A stretch of DNA of 6,048 nt from an uncultured Xanthobacteraceae bacterium (lineage in GTDB: Bacteria; Pseudomonadota; Alphaproteobacteria; Rhizobiales; Xanthobacteraceae). A program made the position numbers and the translations under genes. Of this stretch, positions 1-5,822 are shown one piece after another. The first letter of the stretch is position 1. Every line of letters begins with the position of its first letter. The notes beneath the pieces were generated by a model, which saw only the letters and a program-made list of their open reading frames with translations, was not told the origin of the DNA and ran no database searches. The DNA lies in NCBI GenBank assembly GCA_955652195.1, contig CATPBC010000330.1:1-6048 (forward strand). The letters run 5' to 3'.

Positions 1-547
1 GGTACGCGTAGAGCCCGATGTGATGATAAAGCGGGCCCTCGCCGGCCGGCGCCGCGGTGCGGGTAAAATAAAGCGCGCGCAGCCGTTGCGGCGCGACCGG
101 GGTGCAGACGACCTTCACCACGTTCGGATCATCGCGCTCCGCGGGCGCCACGATCTCGGCGGCGAGCGTCGCGATGTCCACTGCCGAGTCCGCAAGCGGG
201 GTAAGCGCCGCGGCGATGGCCGAGGGCGCAATGGTCGGCAGGTCGCCCTGCAGATTGACGATGATTTTAGCGCGGCTCGCCGTATCGATCTGACCGAGCG
301 CCTCGAAAATCCGATCCGAGCCCGAGGCGTGATCGGCGCGCGTGAGTACCGCGCGCCCGCCGGCCTTGGCTACGGCCGCCGCAATCGCGCGCGAGTCGGT
401 GGCGACCGCGACCGGGCCGATTTGGGCCTCCTGCGCGCGGCGCAGGACATGCACGATCATCGGCGCGCCGGCGATCTCGGCGAGCGGCTTGCCCGGCAGC
501 CGGGTCGCGGCCATGCGGGCGGGAATCAAAATCAGGACATCAGCCAT
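1..547 (-). CDS. kdsB: 3-deoxy-manno-octulosonate cytidylyltransferase (CMP-KDO synthetase), 3'-truncated by window edge
   Basis: This cytoplasmic enzyme activates KDO with CTP to CMP-KDO, the donor for the inner core of lipopolysaccharide. The minus strand reads 182 residues without a stop before the window ends; the family is usually about 245-250 residues, so roughly a quarter is missing. Visible family motifs are the nucleotide-binding [15 protein letters not shown] (residues 8-22), VATDSRAI (48-55), [10 protein letters not shown] (75-84), VNLQGDLP (97-104, with the conserved metal-site Asp at 102), the DDPNVVKVV segment (139-147), YFTR (160-163) and HHIGLYAY (175-182). I chose the ATG at 545-547 because [12 protein letters not shown] matches the usual N-terminus. 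An in-frame ATG at 578-580 would add 11 residues but lies inside the terminal repeat of the adjacent mobile element. No strong Shine-Dalgarno precedes either start (AAGGG sits 12 nt before the 547 start). It is divergent from the cytochrome gene, a pairing I recall from other rhizobia. Identity is secure; only the start is uncertain. Confidence 0.95.
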   Translation of the reverse strand, partial: MADVLILIPARMAATRLPGKPLAEIAGAPMIVHVLRRAQEAQIGPVAVATDSRAIAAAVAKAGGRAVLTRADHASGSDRIFEALGQIDTASRAKIIVNLQGDLPTIAPSAIAAALTPLADSAVDIATLAAEIVAPAERDDPNVVKVVCTPVAPQRLRALYFTRTAAPAGEGPLYHHIGLYAY

Positions 548-561
548 CGCGGCGCACAGCC

Positions 562-597
562 CTTGAGGGTCAAAACTCATTATCCCCGTAAGTCGCG
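562..597 (+). repeat. Left terminal inverted repeat of the 562-837 element
   Basis: This 36-bp arm pairs with 803-837. The first 23 bases differ at only one position (G at 565 against A in the other arm). The next 13 keep CCGT and GTCGCG, with one substitution, one extra base and an AA/G change. Read on the minus strand it supplies an ATG (578-580) in frame with kdsB. Confidence 0.85.
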
Positions 598-802
598 TTG
601 CGGCCAAAATCGCGGTCCGGGCAGGAGAAAGGCGAAGAGCGTATCGGCAATACGGTCGAGCCTTTCGACGAACCTGGTCGCGATTTTCGCCGCAACCCGA
701 AGGGACGCGGGCCTTTTGGCCGCTGGCGTTGTTGCTCGTCGCTCATGATCGGATAGATCACGTCGCTCCTCGCGCCTAGCCAGCGCCCAAAATTCCTAGC
801 GT

Positions 803-837
803 CGCGACCACGGCGATAATGAGTTTTGACCCTTAAG
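803..837 (-). repeat. Right terminal inverted repeat of the 562-837 element
   Basis: This 35-bp arm is the inverted partner of 562-597. It ends in the palindromic hexamer CTTAAG (832-837), which contains the possible TTAA target tetramer. Because TTAA is palindromic, the sequence alone cannot show whether it belongs to the repeat or to a target duplication. Confidence 0.85.
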
Positions 838-926
838 ATCCGGCTTATACGGGTTGCAACCGGCGCGGCAAACCGGCTATTTGTGCGCCGCCCACCACCT
901 CGCCGCCGCCCGCGGAGCAAGCAGCG
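838..926 (+). promoter_or_regulatory. Leader region of the cytochrome gene with a 10-bp palindrome
   Basis: These 89 bases between the mobile element and the cytochrome start must hold the gene's remaining native leader. A perfect palindrome GGTTGCAACC lies at 852-861, and an AACCGGC motif occurs twice (858-864 and 871-877). TTGCAA at 854-859 and TATTTG at 878-883, 18 bp apart, are a poor sigma-70-type pair, so I do not call a promoter with confidence. GGAG at 914-917, 9 nt before the ATG, is a plausible ribosome binding site. Confidence 0.3.
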
Positions 927-1595
927 ATGAATTCGTTCGAACTCAATAAGCTTCTCGGCGCTTTGCTGGGCACCTGCCTGGTTCTCGTCGCCATGCATAT
1001 CGCTGCCGGCGAAATCTTCACGCCGGAGAAGCCGGCAAAACCGGGCTACGAAATCGCGGTCAAGGAGGAGCAGCCGCCAGCCGGCGGGGCTCCTGCGGCA
1101 CCCGCCGCGGTGCCGATCGCGAACCTCTTGGCGAGCGCGTCGCCGGAGCGCGGGGCCGACGTCGCCAAGCAATGCCAGGCCTGTCACAACTTCCAAGAGG
1201 GGCAAGGACCGAAAATCGGTCCGGATCTTTACGGCACCGTCGGACGCAAGATTGCGTCCGTGTCGGGCTTCAACTATTCGGCCGCCCTGAAATCCAAGAA
1301 CGGCACCTGGGATTTCGACACGCTGAATACTTGGCTGGCCAAGCCCAGCGCTTTTGCGCCGGGGACTGCGATGACCTTCGCCGGTCTGTCGAATGACAAG
1401 CAGCGTGCCGATGTGATCGCCTATCTCAACACGCTTTCCCATAATCCTGCACCATTACCCAAGCCGCAAAATGCCAACGCCGAGGCACCCTCCCCGACCG
1501 GACCGGGTTCGGGTCAGCCCGCCGGGGCGCCAGCAAGCCCAGCTCCCGCTGGCGCCGCGCCCGCTCAATCAAACGGTGCTCCGGCCAACCATTAA
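927..1595 (+). CDS. cycM: Membrane-anchored c-type cytochrome (CycM/cytochrome c552-like)
   Basis: This is a 222-residue class I cytochrome c held in the inner membrane by an uncleaved N-terminal helix (about residues 9-28, LGALLGTCLVLVAMHIAAG) with the haem domain in the periplasm. In rhizobia the CycM type passes electrons from the bc1 complex to an aa3-type oxidase; that role is family knowledge. A Pro/Ala linker (about 50-62) precedes the haem domain. The haem is attached at CQACH (Cys83, Cys86, His87), GPKIGPDLYGTVGR (94-107) is the conserved following segment, and Met149 in GTAMTFAG is the likely sixth ligand. The C-terminal helix ADVIAYLNTL (161-170) closes the domain. A low-complexity Pro/Ala/Gly tail of about 50 residues (173-222) follows; it exceeds the roughly 180-190 residues I expect for CycM. 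The ATG at 927 begins the NSFELNKLLGALL anchor typical of the family. Function is certain at the cytochrome c level and likely for the symbol. Confidence 0.9.
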   Translation: MNSFELNKLLGALLGTCLVLVAMHIAAGEIFTPEKPAKPGYEIAVKEEQPPAGGAPAAPAAVPIANLLASASPERGADVAKQCQACHNFQEGQGPKIGPDLYGTVGRKIASVSGFNYSAALKSKNGTWDFDTLNTWLAKPSAFAPGTAMTFAGLSNDKQRADVIAYLNTLSHNPAPLPKPQNANAEAPSPTGPGSGQPAGAPASPAPAGAAPAQSNGAPANH

Positions 1596-1627
1596 GCCGG
1601 CAAACCACGCCATTTTCGGCTGTTCGC

Positions 1628-1671
1628 AGATGCAGTCCGCGCCTGCATTTCGTCGCGGTGCACAACTGCAC
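1628..1671 (+). terminator. Weak tandem hairpins after the cytochrome gene, possible terminator
   Basis: Two small stem-loops follow the cytochrome stop. ATGCAG (1630-1635) pairs with CTGCAT (1643-1648) across a 7-nt loop, and the stem extends by a G-U and an A-U pair into TTT. GTGCA (1658-1662) pairs with TGCAC (1667-1671) across a 4-nt loop. Neither is G+C-rich with a proper U-run, so intrinsic termination here is only a possibility. Confidence 0.25.
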
Positions 1672-1696
1672 GCTGGTGTCACAGTTCAAAAGGCAC

Positions 1697-1713
1697 AATA
1701 ATGTTGGTCAACA
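1697..1713 (+). promoter_or_regulatory. Possible -10 box and overlapping operator-like dyad upstream of the yej operon
   Basis: AATAAT at 1697-1702 matches five of six positions of a sigma-70 -10 box, but no good -35 hexamer lies 16-18 bp upstream. It overlaps by one base the inverted repeat TGTTG-GT-CAACA (1702-1713), with arms of 5 of 5. This sits where a repressor operator would lie, between a promoter and the ribosome binding site. Both calls are pattern-based and unproven. Confidence 0.3.
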
Positions 1714-1725
1714 CACCATTGTATT

Positions 1726-1730
1726 AGGAG
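1726..1730 (+). promoter_or_regulatory. Ribosome binding site fixing the GTG start of the first yejA
   Basis: AGGAG at 1726-1730 ends 6 nt before the GTG at 1737-1739. This is the best Shine-Dalgarno match in the window and supports initiation at a GTG codon. Confidence 0.75.
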
Positions 1731-1736
1731 CATCTG

Positions 1737-3614
1737 GTGAACCGCCGATCCGTGCTGAAATCTGCACTACTCGCGATTGCCGCGCGGCGGCTACCCTTGC
1801 CCAATTGGATCGGCGCTGCGCACGCCGAAACGTCGGACAAGAACTGGCGTCACGGCCTGTCGTTATATGGCGATCTCAAATATCCGCCCGGCTTCAAGCA
1901 ATTCGAATACGTCAATGCCCACGCGCCCAAGGGCGGCACCGCAAGGCAGATCGCGATCGGCACTTTCGACAATTTCAACACGGCCGTAGCCGGCGTTAAA
2001 GGTTCGCTCGCCGCCGGCATCGACCTTGTTTATGAGACGCTGTCGGTTTCGGCGCTCGACGAAGTTTCCAGCGAATACTGCCTGGTGGCGGAGGCCGTGA
2101 GCTTTCCGCCCGATTTCTCGTCGGTCTCCTACAGGCTGCGGCCGCACGCCAGATGGCATGACGGCAAGCCGGTCACGCCCGAGGATGTGATTTTTTCTTT
2201 CGAGTCGCTGAAGAAATACAGCCCGCAGCTTTCCGCCTATTACCGCCATGTCGCCAAAGCGGAAAAGACCGGCGAGCGTGAGGTGACCTTTATCTTTGAC
2301 GCGCCGGGCAATCGGGAGCTGCCGCAGATTATCGGCCAGCTTACGGTCCTGCCGAAACATTGGTGGGAAGGCACCGACAAAAACGGCAAGCAGCGCAATA
2401 TCGGTGAAACCACGCTGGAGCCGCCGCTCGGCAGCGGCGCCTATCGCATCAAAGATTTTTCGGCCGGCCGGACCATCGTCTATGAACGCATGAAAGATCA
2501 CTGGAGCCGCGAGCTGAACGTCAGTCTCGGAGTTAACAATTTCGACGAGCTGCAATTCGTCTATTTCCGCGACACCACCGTCGCGCTGGAAGCCTTCAAG
2601 GCCGACAATGTCGATTGGCGCAACGAGAACAGCGCGAAGAATTGGGCCACCGCCTACGATTTTCCGGCAGTGTCCGACAAACGCGTCCTGCTCGACGAAT
2701 TCCCAATTCGCAATTCCGGTGTGATGCAGGCCTTCGCCTTTAACATCCGGCGGCCGAAATTCCAGGACCCGCGCGTGCGGCTTGCTTTCAATTATGCGTT
2801 CGATTTCGAGGAGATGAACAAACAGATTTTCTACAATCAGTATAAGCGCATCAATAGCTACTTCGAAGGCACCGAGCTTGCCGCCACCGGGCTGCCGACG
2901 GGGCGCGAACTTGAACTGCTCGAAACCGTTCGCGACAAAGTTCCGCCCGAACTTTTTAAGAAGCCGTACACTAATCCGGTCAATGGCAATCCCGAGCAGA
3001 TCCGCAGCAATCTACGCGAGGCACTCCGGCTGTTGAAGGAAGCCGGCTACGAGGTGCGGGATCAACAACTCGTCAATACCAAAACCGGAGAGCCTTTTTC
3101 GGTCGAATTGCTTGCCGCCGATCCGAGCTTCGAGCGCGTGTTCTTGTTCTTCAAACCGTCGCTCGAGCGTTTGGGCATCACCATCGCGGTGCGCACGGTC
3201 GACGAGGCGCAATACGAAAATCGGCTGCGCAATTGGGACTTCGACATCATCACCTTCGCCTGGGGCGAATCGCTGACGCCGGGCAACGAACAGCGCGGCT
3301 ATTGGGGCTCGCAGTCCGCGGACCAGCCCGGCACGCTGAACATGATCGGCATCAACAACCCCGCCGTCGACGCCATGATCGAGCAGGTGATCTTCGCCAA
3401 GAACCGCGCCGATCTCGAAGCCGCCACCCACGCGCTCGATCGCATCCTGTTGTGGAACCATTACGTCGTGCCGCAATGGACCTACGGCAAAGTACGCACC
3501 GCGCGCTGGGACCGTTTCGGCCATCCTGACCCGATGCCGAAATACGGCCGCGCCGCGTTCCCGACAGTGTGGTGGTGGGACGCCGCGAAAGCCGCGAAGA
3601 CGGCGGGCCAGTGA
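1737..3614 (+). CDS. yejA: YejA-family periplasmic peptide-binding protein, first copy
   Basis: This is a 625-residue extracellular solute-binding protein of the SBP_bac_5 (family 5) type, which captures peptides in the periplasm for an ABC importer. The N-terminus MNRRSVLKSALLAIA followed by AHA (residues 28-30) is a Tat-like signal peptide with likely cleavage after Ala30; two arginines at 17-18 interrupt its hydrophobic core. Mature-protein landmarks shared with YejA are HGLSLYGDLKYPPGF (39-53), APKGGT (63-68), RWHDGKPVTPEDVIFSF (139-155), PLGSGAYRI (230-238), NNFDELQFVYFRD (267-279) and FNIRRPKFQDPRVRLAFNYAFDFE in the middle. There is no lipobox Cys, so it should be soluble. The GTG start is set by the AGGAG site just upstream. 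It overlaps its paralogue by 4 bases and lies upstream of yejB, so it should serve the YejBEF channel. The ligand (microcin-like, antimicrobial or cell-wall peptide) cannot be read from the sequence. Confidence 0.92.
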   Translation: MNRRSVLKSALLAIAARRLPLPNWIGAAHAETSDKNWRHGLSLYGDLKYPPGFKQFEYVNAHAPKGGTARQIAIGTFDNFNTAVAGVKGSLAAGIDLVYETLSVSALDEVSSEYCLVAEAVSFPPDFSSVSYRLRPHARWHDGKPVTPEDVIFSFESLKKYSPQLSAYYRHVAKAEKTGEREVTFIFDAPGNRELPQIIGQLTVLPKHWWEGTDKNGKQRNIGETTLEPPLGSGAYRIKDFSAGRTIVYERMKDHWSRELNVSLGVNNFDELQFVYFRDTTVALEAFKADNVDWRNENSAKNWATAYDFPAVSDKRVLLDEFPIRNSGVMQAFAFNIRRPKFQDPRVRLAFNYAFDFEEMNKQIFYNQYKRINSYFEGTELAATGLPTGRELELLETVRDKVPPELFKKPYTNPVNGNPEQIRSNLREALRLLKEAGYEVRDQQLVNTKTGEPFSVELLAADPSFERVFLFFKPSLERLGITIAVRTVDEAQYENRLRNWDFDIITFAWGESLTPGNEQRGYWGSQSADQPGTLNMIGINNPAVDAMIEQVIFAKNRADLEAATHALDRILLWNHYVVPQWTYGKVRTARWDRFGHPDPMPKYGRAAFPTVWWWDAAKAAKTAGQ

Positions 3615-5509
3615 TCGCAGTTTTATCTCGGCGGCGCCTTCTTATCGGCGGTACTGGCGTAATCGGCGCGGCGAGCATAGCATCGAAGCATCAGCGCCTC
3701 ATCTCGCAGGCTAACGCTGAGGACGGCCGCGCCGAGACGATCGAATCGCATGGGCTTTCCGCGTTCGGCGACCTCGCCTACCCGCCCGACTTCCCGCACT
3801 TTCGCTATGTCAATCCGAGCACGCCGAAGGGCGGCGCGTTTTCGCAAGTGGGCCCGGACCGCCTCTATAACCAGAATTTCCTCACCTTCAATTCGCTCAA
3901 CACTTTCATCCTCAAGGGCGACGCCGCGCAAGGCATGGAGCTGACCTTCGCCTCGCTGATGGTCCGCTCCGGCGACGAGCCGGATGCAATGTACGGACTT
4001 GCCGCGGAGAAAGTCCGACGCTCGGCGGACGGACTGACTTATCAGTTTTTCATCCGGGCGGGCGCCAAATTCCACGACGGCTCGCCGCTGACCGCCCAAG
4101 ACGTGGCCTTCTCGCTCAACATTCTCAAAGAAAAAGGCCATCCGCTGATCAGCCAATCGCTGCGCGATTTCGTCGGCGCCAAGGCGGACGATGATGCGCG
4201 CGTGACGGTGAGCTTCGCGCCCAAACGCGGTCGCGACGTGCCGCTGTTCGTCGCCGGGCTGCCGATTTTCTCTCGCGCCTATTACACGGCACGGCCGTTT
4301 GATGAATCGACCTTGGACATTCCGCTTGGCTCGGGGCCTTACAAAGTCGGCCGCTTCGAGCCCGGCCGCTATATGGAATACCAGCGCGTCAAGGATTGGT
4401 GGGGCGCCGACCTGCCGGTCGCCCGCGGCCAGAACAACTTCGATACGCTGCGGTTCGAATATTACCGCGATCGCGACGTCGGCTTCGAAGGCTTTTCCGC
4501 GCAATCCTACCTGTTCCGCGAGGAGTTCACCTCGCGCTTTTGGGCGACCCGTTACGATTTTCCCGCGGTGAAGGACGGGCGCGTCCAGCGCGACGAAATA
4601 CCGGACGATACGCCGTCGGGTGCACAAGGCTGGTTCATCAACACGCGGCGGCGCAAATTTGCCGATCCACGCGTGCGTGAAGCGCTTAATAATGCGTTCG
4701 ACTTCGAATGGACCAACAAGACCATCATGTATGGTTCCTATAAACGCACCGTCTCGGTCTTTCAAAACTCCGAGATGATGGCGCACGGCACGCCGGGTCC
4801 CGAGGAAGCGGCGCTGTTGGAGCCGTTCCGTGCCCAATTGCCGGCTGAGGTGTTCGGCGAGCCCTACACGCCGCCGGTATCGGACGGCTCCGGCGAGGAC
4901 CGCGCCCTGTTGCGCAAGGGCGCCGCGCTTCTCGGCGAGGCCGGCTGCCCGATCCAGAACGGCAAGCGGGTGCTGGCGGACGGCCAGCCGTTCACGCTCG
5001 AATTTCTCATCGACGAGCCGTCGTTCCAGCCGCATCACATGCCGCTCATCAGGAACCTCAAGGCGCTCGGCATTGACGCCACGCTGCGCATCGTCGATCC
5101 GGTGCAATATCGCGCACGCCGCGACGACTTCGATTTCGACATCACCATCGATCGCTTCAGCTTCTCGTCGACACCCGGAGATTCGCTCCGCTCGTTTTTC
5201 TCCTCGCAGGCCGCGGCACTCAAGGGATCCAACAATCTCGCCGGCATTGCCGACCCGGCAGTCGATGCCTTGATCGAATCCATCATCGCGGCCGAATCGC
5301 GCGCAGCCCTGGTCACGGCGTGCCGCGCGCTCGACCGCGTGATCCGCTCCGGCCGTTATTGGATTCCGAATTGGTATAAGGCATCGCACTGGATCGCCTA
5401 CTGGGACGTGTTCGGCCGCCCGCCCGCGCAGCCGCGTTATTTTCGCGCTATCCCGGAAACTTGGTGGTATGACTCCGATAAAGGGGCGAAAATTCGGCTC
5501 AGGGGCTGA
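3611..5509 (+). CDS. yejA: YejA-family periplasmic peptide-binding protein, second copy
   Basis: This is a 632-residue paralogue of the preceding gene and again a family 5 solute-binding protein. I place the start at the GTG at 3611-3613, whose GTGA overlaps the upstream TGA. It yields MIAVLSRRRLLIGGTG, a twin-arginine (Tat-like) signal peptide, with ANA (34-36) as the likely cleavage site. An ATG at 3569 would add 14 charged residues before the signal and overlap the first gene by 46 bases, so I reject it. Shared landmarks are HGLSAFGDLAYPPDF (47-61), STPKGGAF, KFHDGSPLTAQDVAFSL, PLGSGPYKV, QNNFDTLRFEYYRD, FINTRRRKFADPRVREALNNAFDFEWTN and a C-terminal ETWWYD. The two copies are clearly homologous but far from identical, so this is an old duplication, not a recent repeat. 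The GTGA overlap implies translational coupling. Its stop is 313 bp before yejB, unusually far for an operon partner. Confidence 0.92.
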   Translation: MIAVLSRRRLLIGGTGVIGAASIASKHQRLISQANAEDGRAETIESHGLSAFGDLAYPPDFPHFRYVNPSTPKGGAFSQVGPDRLYNQNFLTFNSLNTFILKGDAAQGMELTFASLMVRSGDEPDAMYGLAAEKVRRSADGLTYQFFIRAGAKFHDGSPLTAQDVAFSLNILKEKGHPLISQSLRDFVGAKADDDARVTVSFAPKRGRDVPLFVAGLPIFSRAYYTARPFDESTLDIPLGSGPYKVGRFEPGRYMEYQRVKDWWGADLPVARGQNNFDTLRFEYYRDRDVGFEGFSAQSYLFREEFTSRFWATRYDFPAVKDGRVQRDEIPDDTPSGAQGWFINTRRRKFADPRVREALNNAFDFEWTNKTIMYGSYKRTVSVFQNSEMMAHGTPGPEEAALLEPFRAQLPAEVFGEPYTPPVSDGSGEDRALLRKGAALLGEAGCPIQNGKRVLADGQPFTLEFLIDEPSFQPHHMPLIRNLKALGIDATLRIVDPVQYRARRDDFDFDITIDRFSFSSTPGDSLRSFFSSQAAALKGSNNLAGIADPAVDALIESIIAAESRAALVTACRALDRVIRSGRYWIPNWYKASHWIAYWDVFGRPPAQPRYFRAIPETWWYDSDKGAKIRLRG

Positions 5510-5563
5510 TCCCCGGGCGGCGGCACCACACTTGTCCCCGCCTATCAAGCATTTATGCTGCGG

Positions 5564-5640
5564 CTAGTGTGGTGGATTTGAAGTTCCTACAATCAAGCGG
5601 CTGGGTCGGATAGGAACTTCAAATCCAAAACCCACACTAG
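5564..5640. repeat. Long imperfect palindrome (REP/MITE-like), first of a pair
   Basis: The left arm 5564-5589 and right arm 5611-5640 are inverted copies around a 21-nt loop (5590-5610). The inner 17 bases, TGGATTTGAAGTTCCTA, pair perfectly (5573-5589 with 5611-5627). The outer nine, CTAGTGTGG, also pair perfectly (5564-5572 with 5632-5640). The only break is four unpaired bases, AAAC, at 5628-5631 on the right. In RNA this makes a 26-bp hairpin. The ends are CTAG. Confidence 0.9.
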
Positions 5641-5653
5641 AATCATAAATTTG

Positions 5654-5728
5654 TTAGTGTCCCTTTGATTCCGAAGTTCGCATCAGAGGCGCCGCAATCA
5701 CTTGCGAACTTCGGAATCGGGACACTAG
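5654..5728. repeat. Long imperfect palindrome (REP/MITE-like), second of a pair
   Basis: The left arm 5654-5682 and right arm 5703-5728 are inverted copies around a 20-nt loop (5683-5702). The inner 16 bases, GATTCCGAAGTTCGCA, pair perfectly (5667-5682 with 5703-5718). The outer ten, TTAGTGTCCC, pair with GGGACACTAG, with only the terminal T facing G. Three unpaired T's at 5664-5666 break the left arm. Layout, end sequence and core GAAGTTC match the first palindrome, so the two are probably relatives. Confidence 0.9.
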
Positions 5729-5822
5729 AGGAAACGCTTGCACCGGTTAATGCTTTATCGTCGCGGTCGTAGCTAAAGACCGCTAAGTCCCGCAATAACG
5801 ATACCGGGCCTATGACGCAGTC

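Larger units (their letters stand above)
562..837. mobile_element. MITE-like non-autonomous element with ~35-bp terminal inverted repeats
   Basis: The left end (562-597) and the reverse complement of the right end (803-837) match in 22 of the first 23 positions. Both read CTTRAGGGTCAAAACTCATT at the tip, followed by ATC, then SCCGT, then GTCGCG with small differences. The roughly 205 bp between the arms has no recognisable transposase, and both strands are open in some frames only because of G+C content. Length, long terminal repeats and lack of a gene fit a miniature inverted-repeat transposable element or a heavily deleted IS. If the transposon tip is GGGTCA, the flanking tetramers are TTGA (563-566) and TTAA (833-836). 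Those could be a decayed YTAR-type target duplication as used by IS5-family elements; this family link is inference. The element fills most of the kdsB-cycM gap and its left tip is about 15 bp from the kdsB start. Confidence 0.75.
5510..5822 (+). other. yejA-yejB intergenic region carrying two palindromic elements
   Basis: No gene is supported in these 313 bases. Bases 5510-5563 show nothing clear. 5564-5640 and 5654-5728 are two long palindromes annotated separately, 13 A+T-rich bases apart. In 5729-5822 I see a small stem, GCGGTC (5763-5768) with GACCGC (5778-5783) across 9 nt, and a four-codon frame ATG-ACG-CAG-TCA-TGA (5812-5826) whose end overlaps the yejB ATG. I see no convincing promoter and no strong Shine-Dalgarno for yejB, so yejB is probably transcribed from upstream. 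Confidence 0.6.

Noticed and set aside
20..748. Open frame of 242 codons on the plus strand over kdsB and part of the mobile element
   Set aside because: It lies opposite kdsB, which has unmistakable motifs, and ends inside the repeat element. The product is low-complexity Arg/Gly/Ala.
570..1442. Open frame of 290 codons on the minus strand across the mobile element and the cytochrome gene
   Set aside because: It is antisense to a gene with clear haem motifs. The frame is open because of G+C codon bias, and its Arg-rich translation shows no family motif.
3569..3610. Earlier ATG start for the second yejA, adding 14 residues
   Set aside because: It puts charged residues before the twin-arginine signal and overlaps the first gene by 46 bases. 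The GTG at 3611 gives a standard coupled overlap.
5502..5514. GGGG-CTGAT-CCCC stem at the stop codon of the second yejA, as a terminator
   Set aside because: The stem is only four pairs and no T-run follows.
3623..5548. Open frame of 641 codons on the minus strand opposite the second yejA
   Set aside because: It mirrors a well-supported solute-binding protein. Its translation is rich in Arg, Ala and Gly and has no recognisable domain.
5564..5728. Possible CRISPR array made by the two repeats
   Set aside because: There are only two units, each internally palindromic over 75 bp and different from the other, with no regular spacers and no cas gene.
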